Under the pieces are notes generated by a model. The model ran no database searches. It was given only the letters and a program-made list of their open reading frames with translations, and was not told the origin of the DNA. Positions 8,117 to 18,920 of a stretch of DNA of 64,000 nucleotides are shown in pieces (position 1 is the stretch's first letter; every line of letters begins with the position of its first letter). The translations under genes and the position numbers were made by a program. Source of the DNA: JAJDXO01 sp965207535 (GTDB lineage: Bacteria; Pseudomonadota; Alphaproteobacteria; Rhodospirillales; UBA2165); the NCBI GenBank assembly GCA_965207535.1, contig CBDBMR010000002.1:62001-126000 (forward strand). The letters run 5' to 3'.

Positions 8117-10672
8117 ATGACCGAGACCCAGGAAGAAAAACCGAAGAAGAAGCTCAGCCTATCCCGGCCGGGAAAACTGGAGCTGAAAAAGACCGTCGAG
8201 GGTGGTCAAGTTCGCCAGAGCTTCTCCCATGGGCGTTCCAAGGTCGTGACCGTCGAGGTTCGCAAGAAGCGGACGTTCAGGCCCGGCGATACGGGCGGGA
8301 TGACCGAGGTGAAGGAAAGCCCCGAGGCGGCGGAAGAGGTCATCACCGAAGAGCGGGAAGATGCCGGGGCGGTCCCGAGCGAGCTGGTCGCCGAAGAGGC
8401 GGCCAAAGCCCCGTCCAAGTCTCTCACGGATGAAGAAAAGGCGGCGCGCGCCCGTGCGCTTCAGGACGCCAAAAAGGCCGAAGAAGAACTGCGCAACAGA
8501 CCGCCCGAACCGGAACCCGAACCTGAACCGGAAGCCGAGGAGGAGAGCGCCGCCGAGGAGGAAAAGCGCCGGGTTGAAGAAGAGGCGCGCCGGTTGGCCG
8601 AAGCCGAGGAGGAACGTCAACGCCAAGAGCGTGGCAAGGCCGCGGCGGAGGCCGGAATGGCCAAATTGCGGGCGCTCGAAAAGGACGGCGACACAGAGGA
8701 AGACGGCGAGGCCCGGCCGGCCGCCAAGCGGGGTAAGGCTGCCCCGAAAAAGGCGCCATCGCCGTCTCGCCGGGGTGAACCGCGCCGCCGCGCGGGCAAG
8801 CTCACGATCGCCGAGGCCTTGGACGATTCGGAACGCACCAGGTCGTTGGCTTCCGTCCGCCGCGCCCGGGAACGCCAAAAGAAAAAAGAGGCCGGTCCCA
8901 CCGAACACGCCAAAATCATTCGCGACGTGACGGTGCCGGAGACAATCACCGTTCAGGAACTCGCCAACCGGATGGCCGAGCGGTCCGTCGAGGTGGTCAA
9001 GACGCTGATGAAACTGGGCGTGATGGCCACTGCCAATCAGGCGATTGATGCGGATACCGCCGAGCTGGTGGTGGCGGAATTCGGCCACAAGATCAAACGG
9101 GTCGCCGATTCCGACGTGGAAATCGGGCTTGGTGGCGAGGATGACCGGGAAGCTCAGCTGTTGCCACGCTCGCCGGTGGTGACGGTGATGGGTCACGTCG
9201 ATCACGGCAAGACGTCGCTGCTGGACGCCATCCGGGCCACCGACGTGGTTTCCCGCGAGGCCGGCGGCATCACCCAGCATATAGGCGCCTACGAAATCAC
9301 CACCGAGAGCGGCAACAGGATCACCTTCATCGATACGCCGGGTCACGAGGCCTTCACCTCCATGCGCTCCCGGGGCGCCAAAGTTACCGACATCGTGGTT
9401 TTGGTGGTCGCCGCGGATGACGGCATCATGCCGCAAACCGTCGAAGCCATCGACCACGCCAAGGCGGCGGAAGTGCCGATCATCGTCGCCATCAACAAGA
9501 TTGACCGCCCCGATGCCGATCCCAACAAGGTTCGCACCCAGTTGCTCGAGCACGAGATCGTTTCCGAAGCGATGGGCGGCGATGTTCTCGATGTCGAGGT
9601 TTCGGCGGTCCAGAAGACCAATCTCGACAAGCTCGAGGAAGCGATACTGTTGCAGGCCGAGATTCTGGACCTCAAAGCCAATCCCAAGCGGACGGCCGAG
9701 GGGGCGATCGTCGAATCCCGGGTCGAAACCGGCCGCGGACCCTTGGCGACCGTTTTGGTGCAGCGCGGCACGCTCAAGGTCGGCGATATATTCATTGCTG
9801 GTGCCGAATGGGGCCGGGTTCGGTCACTGATCGATGACCATGGCGAGGGCATTGAGGAGGCCGGACCGTCACAGCCCGTCGAGGTGGTTGGCCTGAACGC
9901 CGCGCCTCAGGCCGGCGATCAGTTCGTCGTCGTCGAGGATGAGGCCCGGGCGCGGGAAATTTCCGAGTTCCGGCAAAACAAGGAAAGGGCGGCGCGGACG
10001 GCGGTGGCGCCGCGCGGCACGCTCGAGGAAATGTTCGATGCCATCAAGGCCGGTGAAACCAGGGAATTGCCGATCGTCATCAAGGGCGATGTCCAAGGCT
10101 CGGTCGAGGCACTCGTCGGCTTGTTCGACAAACTGCCCCAGGAAGAGGTGCGTGTCTCGGTGCTGCACAGCGGCGTCGGCGGCATCAACGAATCCGACGT
10201 CACCCTCGCGGAATCCGCCGGTACGGTCGTCATCGGCTTTAATGTCCGCGCCAACAAACAGGCGCGCGACGCCGCCGAGGCCGCAGGCGTCGACATCCGT
10301 TATTACTCCGTGATCTACGATGTCATCGACGACATGAAGAAGCTGTTGATCGGCATGATGGCGCCGACGCTTCGCGAGGAGTTTCTCGGCAACGCCGAGG
10401 TGCGGGAGGTGTTCAACGTTTCCAAGGTCGGCCGCGTCGCCGGCTGTTACATCTCGGAGGGCGTCGTACGCCGGGGCGCCAAGGTGCGCCTGCTCAGGGA
10501 CGACGTGGTTGTCCACGAGGGCAGCCTGTCGACCCTCAAGCGCTTCAAGGAAGACGTCCGCGAGGTTCAGCAGAACTATGAATGCGGGATGTCGTTTGAG
10601 AACTACCAGGACATCAAGGAAGGCGACGTGATCGAGTGCTTTGACGTCCATGAGGAAGCGCCCGTCATCTAA
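8117..10672 (+). CDS. infB: Translation initiation factor IF-2
   Basis: GTPase that places initiator fMet-tRNA on the 30S subunit and promotes subunit joining. Of 851 residues, the first ~270 form a highly charged, Glu/Lys/Arg-rich linker. An IF2_N region follows (ETITVQELANRMAERSVEVV, TLMKLGVMATANQAI). The G domain has GHVDHGKT at 359-366, DTPGH from 406 and NKID from 460. Domains II-IV follow, ending YECGMSFENYQDIKEGDVIE. The long charged N terminus is normal for alphaproteobacteria. It is 29 bases after ylxR, and rbfA begins 21 bases after its stop. Confidence 0.98.
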   Translation: MTETQEEKPKKKLSLSRPGKLELKKTVEGGQVRQSFSHGRSKVVTVEVRKKRTFRPGDTGGMTEVKESPEAAEEVITEEREDAGAVPSELVAEEAAKAPSKSLTDEEKAARARALQDAKKAEEELRNRPPEPEPEPEPEAEEESAAEEEKRRVEEEARRLAEAEEERQRQERGKAAAEAGMAKLRALEKDGDTEEDGEARPAAKRGKAAPKKAPSPSRRGEPRRRAGKLTIAEALDDSERTRSLASVRRARERQKKKEAGPTEHAKIIRDVTVPETITVQELANRMAERSVEVVKTLMKLGVMATANQAIDADTAELVVAEFGHKIKRVADSDVEIGLGGEDDREAQLLPRSPVVTVMGHVDHGKTSLLDAIRATDVVSREAGGITQHIGAYEITTESGNRITFIDTPGHEAFTSMRSRGAKVTDIVVLVVAADDGIMPQTVEAIDHAKAAEVPIIVAINKIDRPDADPNKVRTQLLEHEIVSEAMGGDVLDVEVSAVQKTNLDKLEEAILLQAEILDLKANPKRTAEGAIVESRVETGRGPLATVLVQRGTLKVGDIFIAGAEWGRVRSLIDDHGEGIEEAGPSQPVEVVGLNAAPQAGDQFVVVEDEARAREISEFRQNKERAARTAVAPRGTLEEMFDAIKAGETRELPIVIKGDVQGSVEALVGLFDKLPQEEVRVSVLHSGVGGINESDVTLAESAGTVVIGFNVRANKQARDAAEAAGVDIRYYSVIYDVIDDMKKLLIGMMAPTLREEFLGNAEVREVFNVSKVGRVAGCYISEGVVRRGAKVRLLRDDVVVHEGSLSTLKRFKEDVREVQQNYECGMSFENYQDIKEGDVIECFDVHEEAPVI

Positions 10673-10693
10673 CGGGCCTTGACGGGTAAACTC

Positions 10694-11113
10694 ATGAGCA
10701 GGGGCCGCAACAAAGGCCACGGCAACCTCGCGGGCCGGGCGCCGTCCCAGCGCCAGCTCCGGGTCGGAGAAGAGTTGCGCCATGTCTTGGCCGCGGTGAT
10801 GGAGCGTCATGAGCTGCACGACCCGATGTTGGCCGGTGTCGATGTGACGGTGACCGAGGTGCGGATCAGTCCCGATCTCAAGAACGCCACCGTGTTTGTC
10901 GCAACCATGGACCATGGCGGCGTTGACGATACCGTGGTTGCGCTTGATCGGGCGTCGCCCTTTCTGCGCCGCCGAATCGGCGAACAGGTCCGACTGCGCC
11001 ATGTGCCGAGATTGCGCTTCGAAGCCGACCGTTCATTCGACGAAGCGGACCGGATCGACGCGCTCCTGGACCGAATTGATGCGCCGGCCCCCGGGTCGGA
11101 GGCGGAGGATTAG
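10694..11113 (+). CDS. rbfA: 30S ribosome-binding factor RbfA
   Basis: Needed for 16S rRNA 5'-end maturation and 30S assembly, notably at low temperature. The 139-residue protein has the basic N terminus (SRGRNKGHGNLAGRAPSQRQ), the KH-like core (RVGEELRHVLAAVMER, VTVTEVRISPDLKNATVFVA) and the family end LRFEADRSFDEADRIDALLD. ATG 10694 is preferred to a TTG at 10679 because it opens the conserved basic stretch. It lies between infB and truB with short gaps. Confidence 0.95.
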   Translation: MSRGRNKGHGNLAGRAPSQRQLRVGEELRHVLAAVMERHELHDPMLAGVDVTVTEVRISPDLKNATVFVATMDHGGVDDTVVALDRASPFLRRRIGEQVRLRHVPRLRFEADRSFDEADRIDALLDRIDAPAPGSEAED

Positions 11114-11119
11114 CGGTCC

Positions 11120-12052
11120 ATGGCGCGGTCGAGGCGGCGGAAAGGCCGGCCGGTCCATGGGTGGCTGGTTCTCGACAAACCTGCCGGCATCACGTCCGCC
11201 AAGGCGGCGGGTGCGGCCAAACGTCTTCTTGATGCGGCGAAGGTGGGGCACGGCGGCACCCTTGATCCCATGGCAACGGGTGTGCTGCCGCTGGCCTTCG
11301 GCGAGGCCACCAAGACCGTCGCCTACGTCATGGATGGCTCGAAGGCCTATACCTTTACCGTTGCTTGGGGCGAAGCGCGCTCCACGGAGGATGCCGAGGG
11401 CGATGTGACCGCAGCCAGTGCGGTCCGCCCCAACGAAGGCGCGATCCGCAATGCAATTCCGGCGTACATCGGCGACATCCGGCAAATTCCGCCCGCCTTC
11501 TCGGCCATCAAGGTCGGCGGCAAGCGGGCTTACGAGCTGGCGCGCGCCGACGAAACCCCGGAACTGCGCCCCAGAAAAGTCCATATCGAGCGATTGGAAT
11601 TGGTTCGCATCGTGGACCGGGATCATGCTGAATTCGAGGTATCCTGCGGCAAGGGAACCTATATACGGTCCCTGGCGCGCGATCTGGCACAATCCCTGGG
11701 GACGGTCGGCCACCTGTCCGGTTTGCGCCGCACCCGGGCGGGGCCGTTTTCCGAGAAGGACGCGATTTCCCTGGATAAACTGGAGGCTTTGGGGCATATT
11801 GCCGCCGCCGAAGCCGAGCTTCGGCCGGTCGAGGACGCGCTGGACGACATCCCGGCGCTTGTTCTCACCGAGGATGAAGCCCGTCGCCTGAGAAGAGGCC
11901 AGCCGGTCTCGGCGTTGCAGGTGGCCCGCCGAACCCCCCTCAGTGAAATCGACCAGGGCGCAGTAATCTGTGCCATGGCGGAGGGAAAACCGGTGGCGCT
12001 TGCGACATTCGATGGAGGCGAGATTCGTCCGTTTCGAGTGTTGAACCTTTAA
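11120..12052 (+). CDS. truB: tRNA pseudouridine(55) synthase
   Basis: Converts U55 of the T-loop of tRNAs to pseudouridine. The 310-residue protein has HGWLVLDKPAGITS, the catalytic motif GHGGTLDPMATGVLPLAFGE with Asp49, YTFTVAWGEARSTEDAEG, PPAFSAIKVGGKRAYELAR and the signature SCGKGTYIRSLARDLAQSLG, followed by a small C-terminal domain. It starts six bases after the rbfA stop. The start ATG 11120 is the first in the frame after rbfA. Confidence 0.97.
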   Translation: MARSRRRKGRPVHGWLVLDKPAGITSAKAAGAAKRLLDAAKVGHGGTLDPMATGVLPLAFGEATKTVAYVMDGSKAYTFTVAWGEARSTEDAEGDVTAASAVRPNEGAIRNAIPAYIGDIRQIPPAFSAIKVGGKRAYELARADETPELRPRKVHIERLELVRIVDRDHAEFEVSCGKGTYIRSLARDLAQSLGTVGHLSGLRRTRAGPFSEKDAISLDKLEALGHIAAAEAELRPVEDALDDIPALVLTEDEARRLRRGQPVSALQVARRTPLSEIDQGAVICAMAEGKPVALATFDGGEIRPFRVLNL

Positions 12053-12064
12053 TTGGAGACCATG

Positions 12065-12334
12065 ATGTCGATTACCGCAGGGCGTAAGCAGGAGCTGATC
12101 TCCGAATACGCAACCGAATCGGGTGATACCGGCTCGCCGGAAGTGCAAGTAGCCATTCTCAGCGAACGGATCGCCAACCTCACCGAACATCTCAAGACCC
12201 ACCAGAAGGACTTCCACTCCCGTCGGGGGCTATTGATGATGGTCGGACGGCGCCGGCGGCTCCTGGACTATCTGAGCCGCAAGAACCGTGGCCGCTACGA
12301 CGAGTTGATCCAGCGGCTTGGTCTCAGGCGTTAG
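12065..12334 (+). CDS. rpsO: 30S ribosomal protein S15
   Basis: An 89-residue protein of exactly the family length. It contains GDTGSPEVQVAILSERI, NLTEHLKTHQKDFHSRRGLL and the C-terminal RRRLLDYLSRKN and IQRLGLRR. It binds the central domain of 16S rRNA. ATG 12065 was chosen over ATG 12062 and TTG 12053 because the homologues start MSITA and the GGAG at 12055-12058 is then six bases away. rpsO-pnp is a conserved pair. Confidence 0.97.
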   Translation: MSITAGRKQELISEYATESGDTGSPEVQVAILSERIANLTEHLKTHQKDFHSRRGLLMMVGRRRRLLDYLSRKNRGRYDELIQRLGLRR

Positions 12335-12363
12335 AATTGCTCAAGCAATTGCGTAAGAAACCG

Positions 12364-12382
12364 ATTGGCACCCGTTGCCAAT
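12364..12382 (+). terminator. Hairpin in the rpsO-pnp intergenic region
   Basis: ATTGGCA (12364-12370) and TGCCAAT (12376-12382) pair perfectly around a 5-base loop, 30 bases after rpsO. A T-rich stretch (GATTTTTGATTT) starts about 8 bases later. It could be a partial terminator or the processing hairpin of the pnp leader; in E. coli this leader is cut by RNase III in PNPase autoregulation. The role here is inferred. Confidence 0.45.
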
Positions 12383-12531
12383 TCCCAATGATTTTTGATT
12401 TCGCCGGCTGCGGAGGCATGGTGCCGCCGCGGCCTGCAGCTGCTTGACGGCCCGGCAATTCGGTCGGGTCTTCAGGCTTCGGTACGTAGGCGGTTGGGGA
12501 AGAGAACGAACGTAGGAAGGAAGAGAAAGAT

Positions 12532-14661
<2,130 letters not shown>

Positions 14662-14719
14662 CCAAAAAACGGGAAAAACGGGCGCGTGAAAGATCCATCG
14701 GGATATTTTCCGCGTCCGT

Positions 14720-14748
14720 TCGTCTTTTGCGATTTAGGTACATATAAT
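14720..14748 (+). promoter_or_regulatory. Candidate promoter of the fabA-fabB-fabI genes
   Basis: A perfect TATAAT lies at 14743-14748 in the only A/T-rich part of the 202-base pnp-fabA gap. The best -35 at 17-base spacing (14720-14725) matches poorly. It would give a leader of about 110 bases before fabA. Confidence 0.45.
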
Positions 14749-14863
14749 AAAGGGTAAGGAACGAAAACGTTCCGATGCCGGCGTTCCGGGAGCGGGGCGG
14801 CGGCCTGTGCTACTTGAGGCAAGCGGCGCCTTCGGGGCCGGATGATTTGAGAAAGTGACGTAG

Positions 14864-15421
14864 ATGACCACGCAATCTGCTGCCACATCGGCCAATGATC
14901 TTCCCTTCGGCGAGCGCAACAGCTTCGATTACGAGGACCTGTTGGCCTGCGGGCGGGGTGATCTGTTTGGACCCGGGAACGCGCAGCTGCCGGCGCCCCC
15001 GATGCTGATGTTCGACCGGATCACCTCCATCACCGCGGACGGCGGTCAATATGGCAAAGGCCAAATCGTCGCCGAACTCGATGTGAAGCCGGATCTTTGG
15101 TTTTTCGACTGCCATTTCGAGGGCGACCCGGTTATGCCGGGATGCCTGGGCCTCGATGCGCTCTGGCAAATGGTCGGGTTTTATGTCGCCTGGACCGGCG
15201 CGCCGGGCCGCGGCCGGGCGCTTGGCGTCGGCGAGGTCAAGTTTACCGGCCAGGTGACGCCGGCGGCCAAGCTGGTCACCTATACGGTCGATATCCGCCG
15301 GGTGCTGGCCCGTCAGGTGGCCATCGGTTTCGCCACCGGCACTATGGCCGTCGACGGCGAAACGGTTTACGAGGCGGACGGGCTGCGCGCCGGAACGTTC
15401 ACCTCGATGGACGACATGTAA
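14864..15421 (+). CDS. fabA: Bifunctional 3-hydroxydecanoyl-ACP dehydratase/isomerase
   Basis: Dehydrates 3-hydroxydecanoyl-ACP and isomerises the trans-2 to the cis-3 product, the entry to unsaturated fatty acids. The 185-residue protein has NSFDYEDLLACGRGDLFG, the active-site His84 in FFDCHFEGDPVMPGC and Asp98 in CLGLDALWQM, spaced by 14 residues as in E. coli FabA. The region GRALGVGEVKFTGQVTP follows. fabB starts 12 bases later, so the two are an operon for anaerobic-type unsaturated fatty acid synthesis. Confidence 0.96.
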   Translation: MTTQSAATSANDLPFGERNSFDYEDLLACGRGDLFGPGNAQLPAPPMLMFDRITSITADGGQYGKGQIVAELDVKPDLWFFDCHFEGDPVMPGCLGLDALWQMVGFYVAWTGAPGRGRALGVGEVKFTGQVTPAAKLVTYTVDIRRVLARQVAIGFATGTMAVDGETVYEADGLRAGTFTSMDDM

Positions 15422-15433
15422 CGGAGGACTTCC

Positions 15434-16657
15434 GTGAGAAGAGCAGTTATCACAGGTATCGGTATCGTCTCCTCCATCGGGAGCAACAAGGAAGAGGTCC
15501 GGGAATCCCTGCGCGACGGCAAATCGGGCATCAGTTTCGCGCCCGAATACAAGGAACTCGGCTTCCGGTCCCAGATTCACGGCGCGCCGGATATCGACCT
15601 CGGCGAGGCCATCGACCGCAAGCTGAAACGCTTCATGGGCGACGGCGCGGCGTTCAACTACGTGGCGATGGTCGAGGCCATTGCCGATGCCGGCCTTGAG
15701 CAACGCGATGTCTCCAATGAACGGACCGGCCTGATCATGGGGTCCGGCGGCCCGTCGACCATGAACCTCATCCAGTCCGCCGATACGGCGCGGGAGAAGA
15801 GCCCGAAACGGGTCGGCCCCTATATGGTGCCTCGCGCCATGTCGTCGACCAACTCGGCGACGCTCGCCACCCCGTTCGGCATCAAGGGCGTGAATTACTC
15901 CATCAGCTCGGCCTGCTCGACCAGCGCCCACTGCATCGGCAACGCGGCCGAAATGATCCAGTGGGACAAGCAGGACATCGTGTTCGCCGGCGGCGGCGAG
16001 GAGCTCCACTGGTCCCTGTCGGTGCTGTTCGACGCCATGCCGGCGTTGTCGTCCAAGTACAACGACACGCCCGAGAAAGCCTCCAGGGCATTCGATGTCA
16101 ACCGGGACGGGTTCGTCATCGCCGGCGGCGGCGGTGTGGTGGTGGTCGAGGAGCTCGAGCACGCCAAGGCCCGCGGCGCCAAGATCTACGCCGAAATCGC
16201 CGGCTACGGCGCGACCTCGGACGGCCACGACATGGTTCAGCCGTCCGGCGAGGGCGCGGTCCGGTGCATGCAGATGGCCATGTCCACCGTCGACCGGCCC
16301 ATCGACTACATCAACACCCACGGCACCTCGACGCCGGTGGGCGACGTCAAGGAGCTGGAGGCGATCAGGGAGGTGTTCGCCGACCGGAACCGGATCCCCT
16401 ACTTCAACTCCACCAAATCCCTGACCGGCCATTCCCTGGGCGCCGCCGGGGTGCACGAAAGCATCTATTCGCTGTTGATGATGGACAGCGACTTCATATG
16501 CGCGTCTGCCAACATCGAGGAATTGGAGCCGGCGGCGGACGACATGCCGATCGTGCTGGAGCGCATGGACGATGCTCAGATCAACTGCGCGCTTTCCAAT
16601 TCCTTCGGGTTCGGCGGCACCAACGCATCGCTGGTCTTCAAGCGCCTGGAAGCGTAA
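15434..16657 (+). CDS. fabB: 3-oxoacyl-ACP synthase I
   Basis: Elongating condensing enzyme needed to extend the cis-3-decenoyl intermediate from FabA. It starts at GTG 15434 after GGAGG and has 407 residues. The catalytic triad is Cys161 in SSACSTSAHCIGNA, His296 in NTHGTSTPVGD and His333 in KSLTGHSLGAAG. The end NSFGFGGTNASLVFKR is typical. Pairing with fabA distinguishes FabB from FabF. fabI follows after 36 bases. Confidence 0.95.
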   Translation: MRRAVITGIGIVSSIGSNKEEVRESLRDGKSGISFAPEYKELGFRSQIHGAPDIDLGEAIDRKLKRFMGDGAAFNYVAMVEAIADAGLEQRDVSNERTGLIMGSGGPSTMNLIQSADTAREKSPKRVGPYMVPRAMSSTNSATLATPFGIKGVNYSISSACSTSAHCIGNAAEMIQWDKQDIVFAGGGEELHWSLSVLFDAMPALSSKYNDTPEKASRAFDVNRDGFVIAGGGGVVVVEELEHAKARGAKIYAEIAGYGATSDGHDMVQPSGEGAVRCMQMAMSTVDRPIDYINTHGTSTPVGDVKELEAIREVFADRNRIPYFNSTKSLTGHSLGAAGVHESIYSLLMMDSDFICASANIEELEPAADDMPIVLERMDDAQINCALSNSFGFGGTNASLVFKRLEA

Positions 16658-16693
16658 GCGGGCAATTTAAGCGGTTCGGGACCAGCGCCCTTC

Positions 16694-17521
16694 ATGACCC
16701 AACCTGCCTCCCTGATGGCCGGAAAAAAAGGCCTTATCCTCGGCGTCGCCAATGAGCGGTCGATCGCCTGGGGGGTGGCCCGGGCTCTGCATGCCGAGGA
16801 GGCCTCGCTGGCGTTCACCTATCAGGGCGAGGCGTTCGGCAAGCGGGTCCGGCCGCTCGCCGAGAGTGTCGGGTCGCCCTTGGTGATGGATTGCGACGTC
16901 ACCGATGCCGGCAGCCTGGATGCCCTGTTCTCGGCGCTGGCGGAGACATGGGGCCGCATCGATTTTCTGGTGCACGCCATCGCCTATTCGGACAAGGACG
17001 AGTTGAACGGCCGCTACGTCGATACCACGGCAGAGAACTTCGAGCGGACCATGCAAATCTCCTGCTATTCGTTCACCGAGCTGGCGCGCCGGGCCGCAGT
17101 TCTGATGCCCGATGGCGGCAGCCTGATCACCCTCACCTATCTCGGCGCCAGCCGGGTCATTCCCAACTACAATGTCATGGGCGTCGCCAAGGCGGCGCTG
17201 GAGGCCAGCGTCAAGTACCTGGCGGCGGATCTGGGTCCGGCCAACATTCGGGTGAATGCCGTCTCCGCCGGTCCCATGCGCACCCTTGCGGGCAGCGCCA
17301 TCGGTGCGGCGCGGAAAATTTACGGCATCAGCGAGGCCAATGCGCCGCTGCGCATCTCGGTTTCGCTGGAACAGGTCGGCAACGCCTCTCTCTACCTGTT
17401 GAGCGACCTGTCGAGCGGTGTGACCGGCGAAATTCACTATGTGGACGGCGGCTATCATGCGATCGGGCTGCCATTCAATTCACCGGGCAATTCACCGGGC
17501 AATTCACCGGGCAATCCATAG
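16694..17521 (+). CDS. fabI: Enoyl-ACP reductase (NADH)
   Basis: Last reductive step of each fatty acid elongation cycle. The 275-residue short-chain dehydrogenase has the FabI-type nucleotide motif LILGVANERSIAWGVARAL and the active-site residues Tyr149 (LTYLGASR), Tyr159 and Lys166 (NYNVMGVAK), with the same 10 and 17 spacings as E. coli FabI. The C terminus is odd: after the normal end (GEIHYVDGGYHAIGLPF) it carries NSPG three times and NP, encoded by a 12-base tandem repeat. The tail lies beyond the conserved fold, so activity is probably unaffected. Confidence 0.95.
   Translation: MTQPASLMAGKKGLILGVANERSIAWGVARALHAEEASLAFTYQGEAFGKRVRPLAESVGSPLVMDCDVTDAGSLDALFSALAETWGRIDFLVHAIAYSDKDELNGRYVDTTAENFERTMQISCYSFTELARRAAVLMPDGGSLITLTYLGASRVIPNYNVMGVAKAALEASVKYLAADLGPANIRVNAVSAGPMRTLAGSAIGAARKIYGISEANAPLRISVSLEQVGNASLYLLSDLSSGVTGEIHYVDGGYHAIGLPFNSPGNSPGNSPGNP
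17477..17512 (+). repeat. Three 12-bp tandem repeats in the fabI 3' end
   Basis: AATTCACCGGGC occurs three times without change at 17477-17488, 17489-17500 and 17501-17512, and the first three bases recur before the stop. The period of 12 keeps the fabI frame and encodes NSPG units. Confidence 0.95.
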
Positions 17522-17603
17522 GTCGGCTGACCGAGACCGGCCGATCAGGTGTGTCCCACCACTTTTCGTTCACTGGAATTATCCAAGAAAACCCCCTACC
17601 CCC

Positions 17604-17633
17604 TTGATTTATCGTCTATATTGTCCATATTAG
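17604..17633 (+). promoter_or_regulatory. irr: Candidate irr promoter
   Basis: TTGATT (17604-17609) and TATTAG (17628-17633) are 18 bases apart. Transcription would begin close to 17640, which excludes the ATG at 17637 and supports translation from ATG 17664. Confidence 0.45.
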
Positions 17634-17663
17634 CCAATGACGATATGGTCAAAAGGCTCACCG

Positions 17664-18083
17664 ATGGAACATTCCCGTCCGTTCACTGATGCTCTCGGCC
17701 GCTTGCGGTCGGCCGGTCTGCGCCCGACCCGTCAGCGTCTGGCCCTTGCCAAGCTGCTGTTCGACGGCGAGAACCGCCATGTGACGGCGGAGAGCCTTCA
17801 TGGCGAGGCCCTGAAGGCCCGGGTGCGGGTGTCCTTGGCGACGGTCTACAACACGCTGCACCAGTTCACCGATGCCGGCCTGATGCGCGAGATCGTGGTC
17901 GATGCCGGACGGTCGTATTTCGATACCAACATCTCGGACCACCACCACTTCTACTTCGAGGACACGAGGCGCCTCAAGGATATCGCCGAGGAGGAAATTC
18001 AGGTGGCGCGGCTGCCGGCGCCGCCGGCGGATGCCGAGGTATCCCGCGTGGACGTGATTATCCGGCTTCAGGAAAAGAAATAA
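17664..18083 (+). CDS. irr: Fur-family iron response regulator, Irr type
   Basis: A 139-residue Fur-superfamily transcription factor. The winged helix is at about 10-85 (LRSAGLRPTRQRLALAKLLF, ARVRVSLATVYNTLHQFTDA). The dimerisation part carries the histidine cluster SDHHHFYFED, the mark of Irr rather than Fur. No N-terminal haem-regulatory Cys-Pro motif is present, unlike the Bradyrhizobium protein. Irr proteins repress haem and iron-using genes when iron is low. ATG 17664 has an upstream AAAAGG and fits the promoter; ATG 17637 would add nine residues. In other alphaproteobacteria irr and fabA-fabB-fabI are also neighbours, which supports the call. Confidence 0.88.
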   Translation: MEHSRPFTDALGRLRSAGLRPTRQRLALAKLLFDGENRHVTAESLHGEALKARVRVSLATVYNTLHQFTDAGLMREIVVDAGRSYFDTNISDHHHFYFEDTRRLKDIAEEEIQVARLPAPPADAEVSRVDVIIRLQEKK

Positions 18084-18122
18084 AATTTTTTCAGCTGGTT
18101 CCTTACTTTTTTGGAATCATTT

Positions 18123-18154
18123 GGAAGCTGCTTGATTCGCTCAAGCCGGCTTCC
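18123..18154. terminator. Hairpin between convergent irr and the SH3 gene
   Basis: GGAAGC (18123-18128) pairs with GCTTCC (18149-18154), and inside it GCTTGA (18130-18135) pairs with TCAAGC (18141-18146). The imperfect 12-bp stem sits between two convergent genes. T-runs are not directly adjacent, so it is a probable but not certain terminator. Confidence 0.45.
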
Positions 18155-18168
18155 GAGAATCTCGCCGG

Positions 18169-18753
18169 TTATTTGACCGCTTCGCCGGGATAGGCGCCCC
18201 AGAACTCGGGGCGCGGCAGCCAGCCTTCAAAACGACCGACCTTGACCCGGCACCAGCCGATGCTTTCCGGGCATTCCAGGAGTTGGCCGATCACCCCCGG
18301 CTCGGCGCGGGCGACGGCGCCGGATTGACTTTCGGCTTCGGCGCGCAAGGTACGGGTCCGTCCGGTGATCTGCAGCGATCGCTGACTGGAAAGCATGGAT
18401 TGGTGGATCCAGCCCTGGATTCCATGGCCATCCCGGACCTTTCGCCATGTGCCGAACTCGGCAATGACCTCGACGGGCAGCTGCCGGCGCTTGTAGACCC
18501 AGTCGACGGGATAGCGGACGCCCGGACCGGTCCGCATATTCACCTCGGAGGCCCTGAGGCTGACGAAACGCGGGAGCGGCAGGCCGCTTCCCTGGCTCGG
18601 CTGCGGCGGAACGCGAGGTGCGGCGCCAGTGGAGGCATTAGGGGAGGCACTAGCGGAGGCGCTAGAGGGAGTGTCGGCCCCTAGCGCAATGGTACTCTGC
18701 GGAACAACCGCAAAAGCCGCCAGGCCGGCAACCAGCAGGAACCTGATAATCAT
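18169..18753 (-). CDS. Exported SH3-domain protein
   Basis: A 194-residue protein with a signal peptide (MIIRFLLVAGLAAFAVVP...ALGA), then a low-complexity Ser/Ala/Pro linker at about residues 25-55. Two bacterial SH3-like domains follow (RASEVNMRTGPGVRYPVDWV; AEAESQSGAVARAEPGVIGQ) and the end is EGWLPRPEFWGAYPGE. Periplasmic SH3 proteins of this kind are thought to bind peptidoglycan or other envelope parts. The start at 18753 was chosen because it opens the signal peptide; the longer frame to 18933 would overlap the divergent gene. It is convergent with irr. Confidence 0.8.
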   Translation of the reverse strand: MIIRFLLVAGLAAFAVVPQSTIALGADTPSSASASASPNASTGAAPRVPPQPSQGSGLPLPRFVSLRASEVNMRTGPGVRYPVDWVYKRRQLPVEVIAEFGTWRKVRDGHGIQGWIHQSMLSSQRSLQITGRTRTLRAEAESQSGAVARAEPGVIGQLLECPESIGWCRVKVGRFEGWLPRPEFWGAYPGEAVK

Positions 18754-18920
18754 CGTTGGCTTCAATCCCGATGCGAACAAACCCGATAGGCCAATCGCAT
18801 AGCAAAATAGGATTGCCGGAAGCTTAACGGCCACATGATGCCGTAGAGCGATGCCGACGGGTTCCCGCGCTGGACACGGCGGCACGATGCTGGTAGTTCC
18901 AAAACAAAGGGGAGGCCTGC

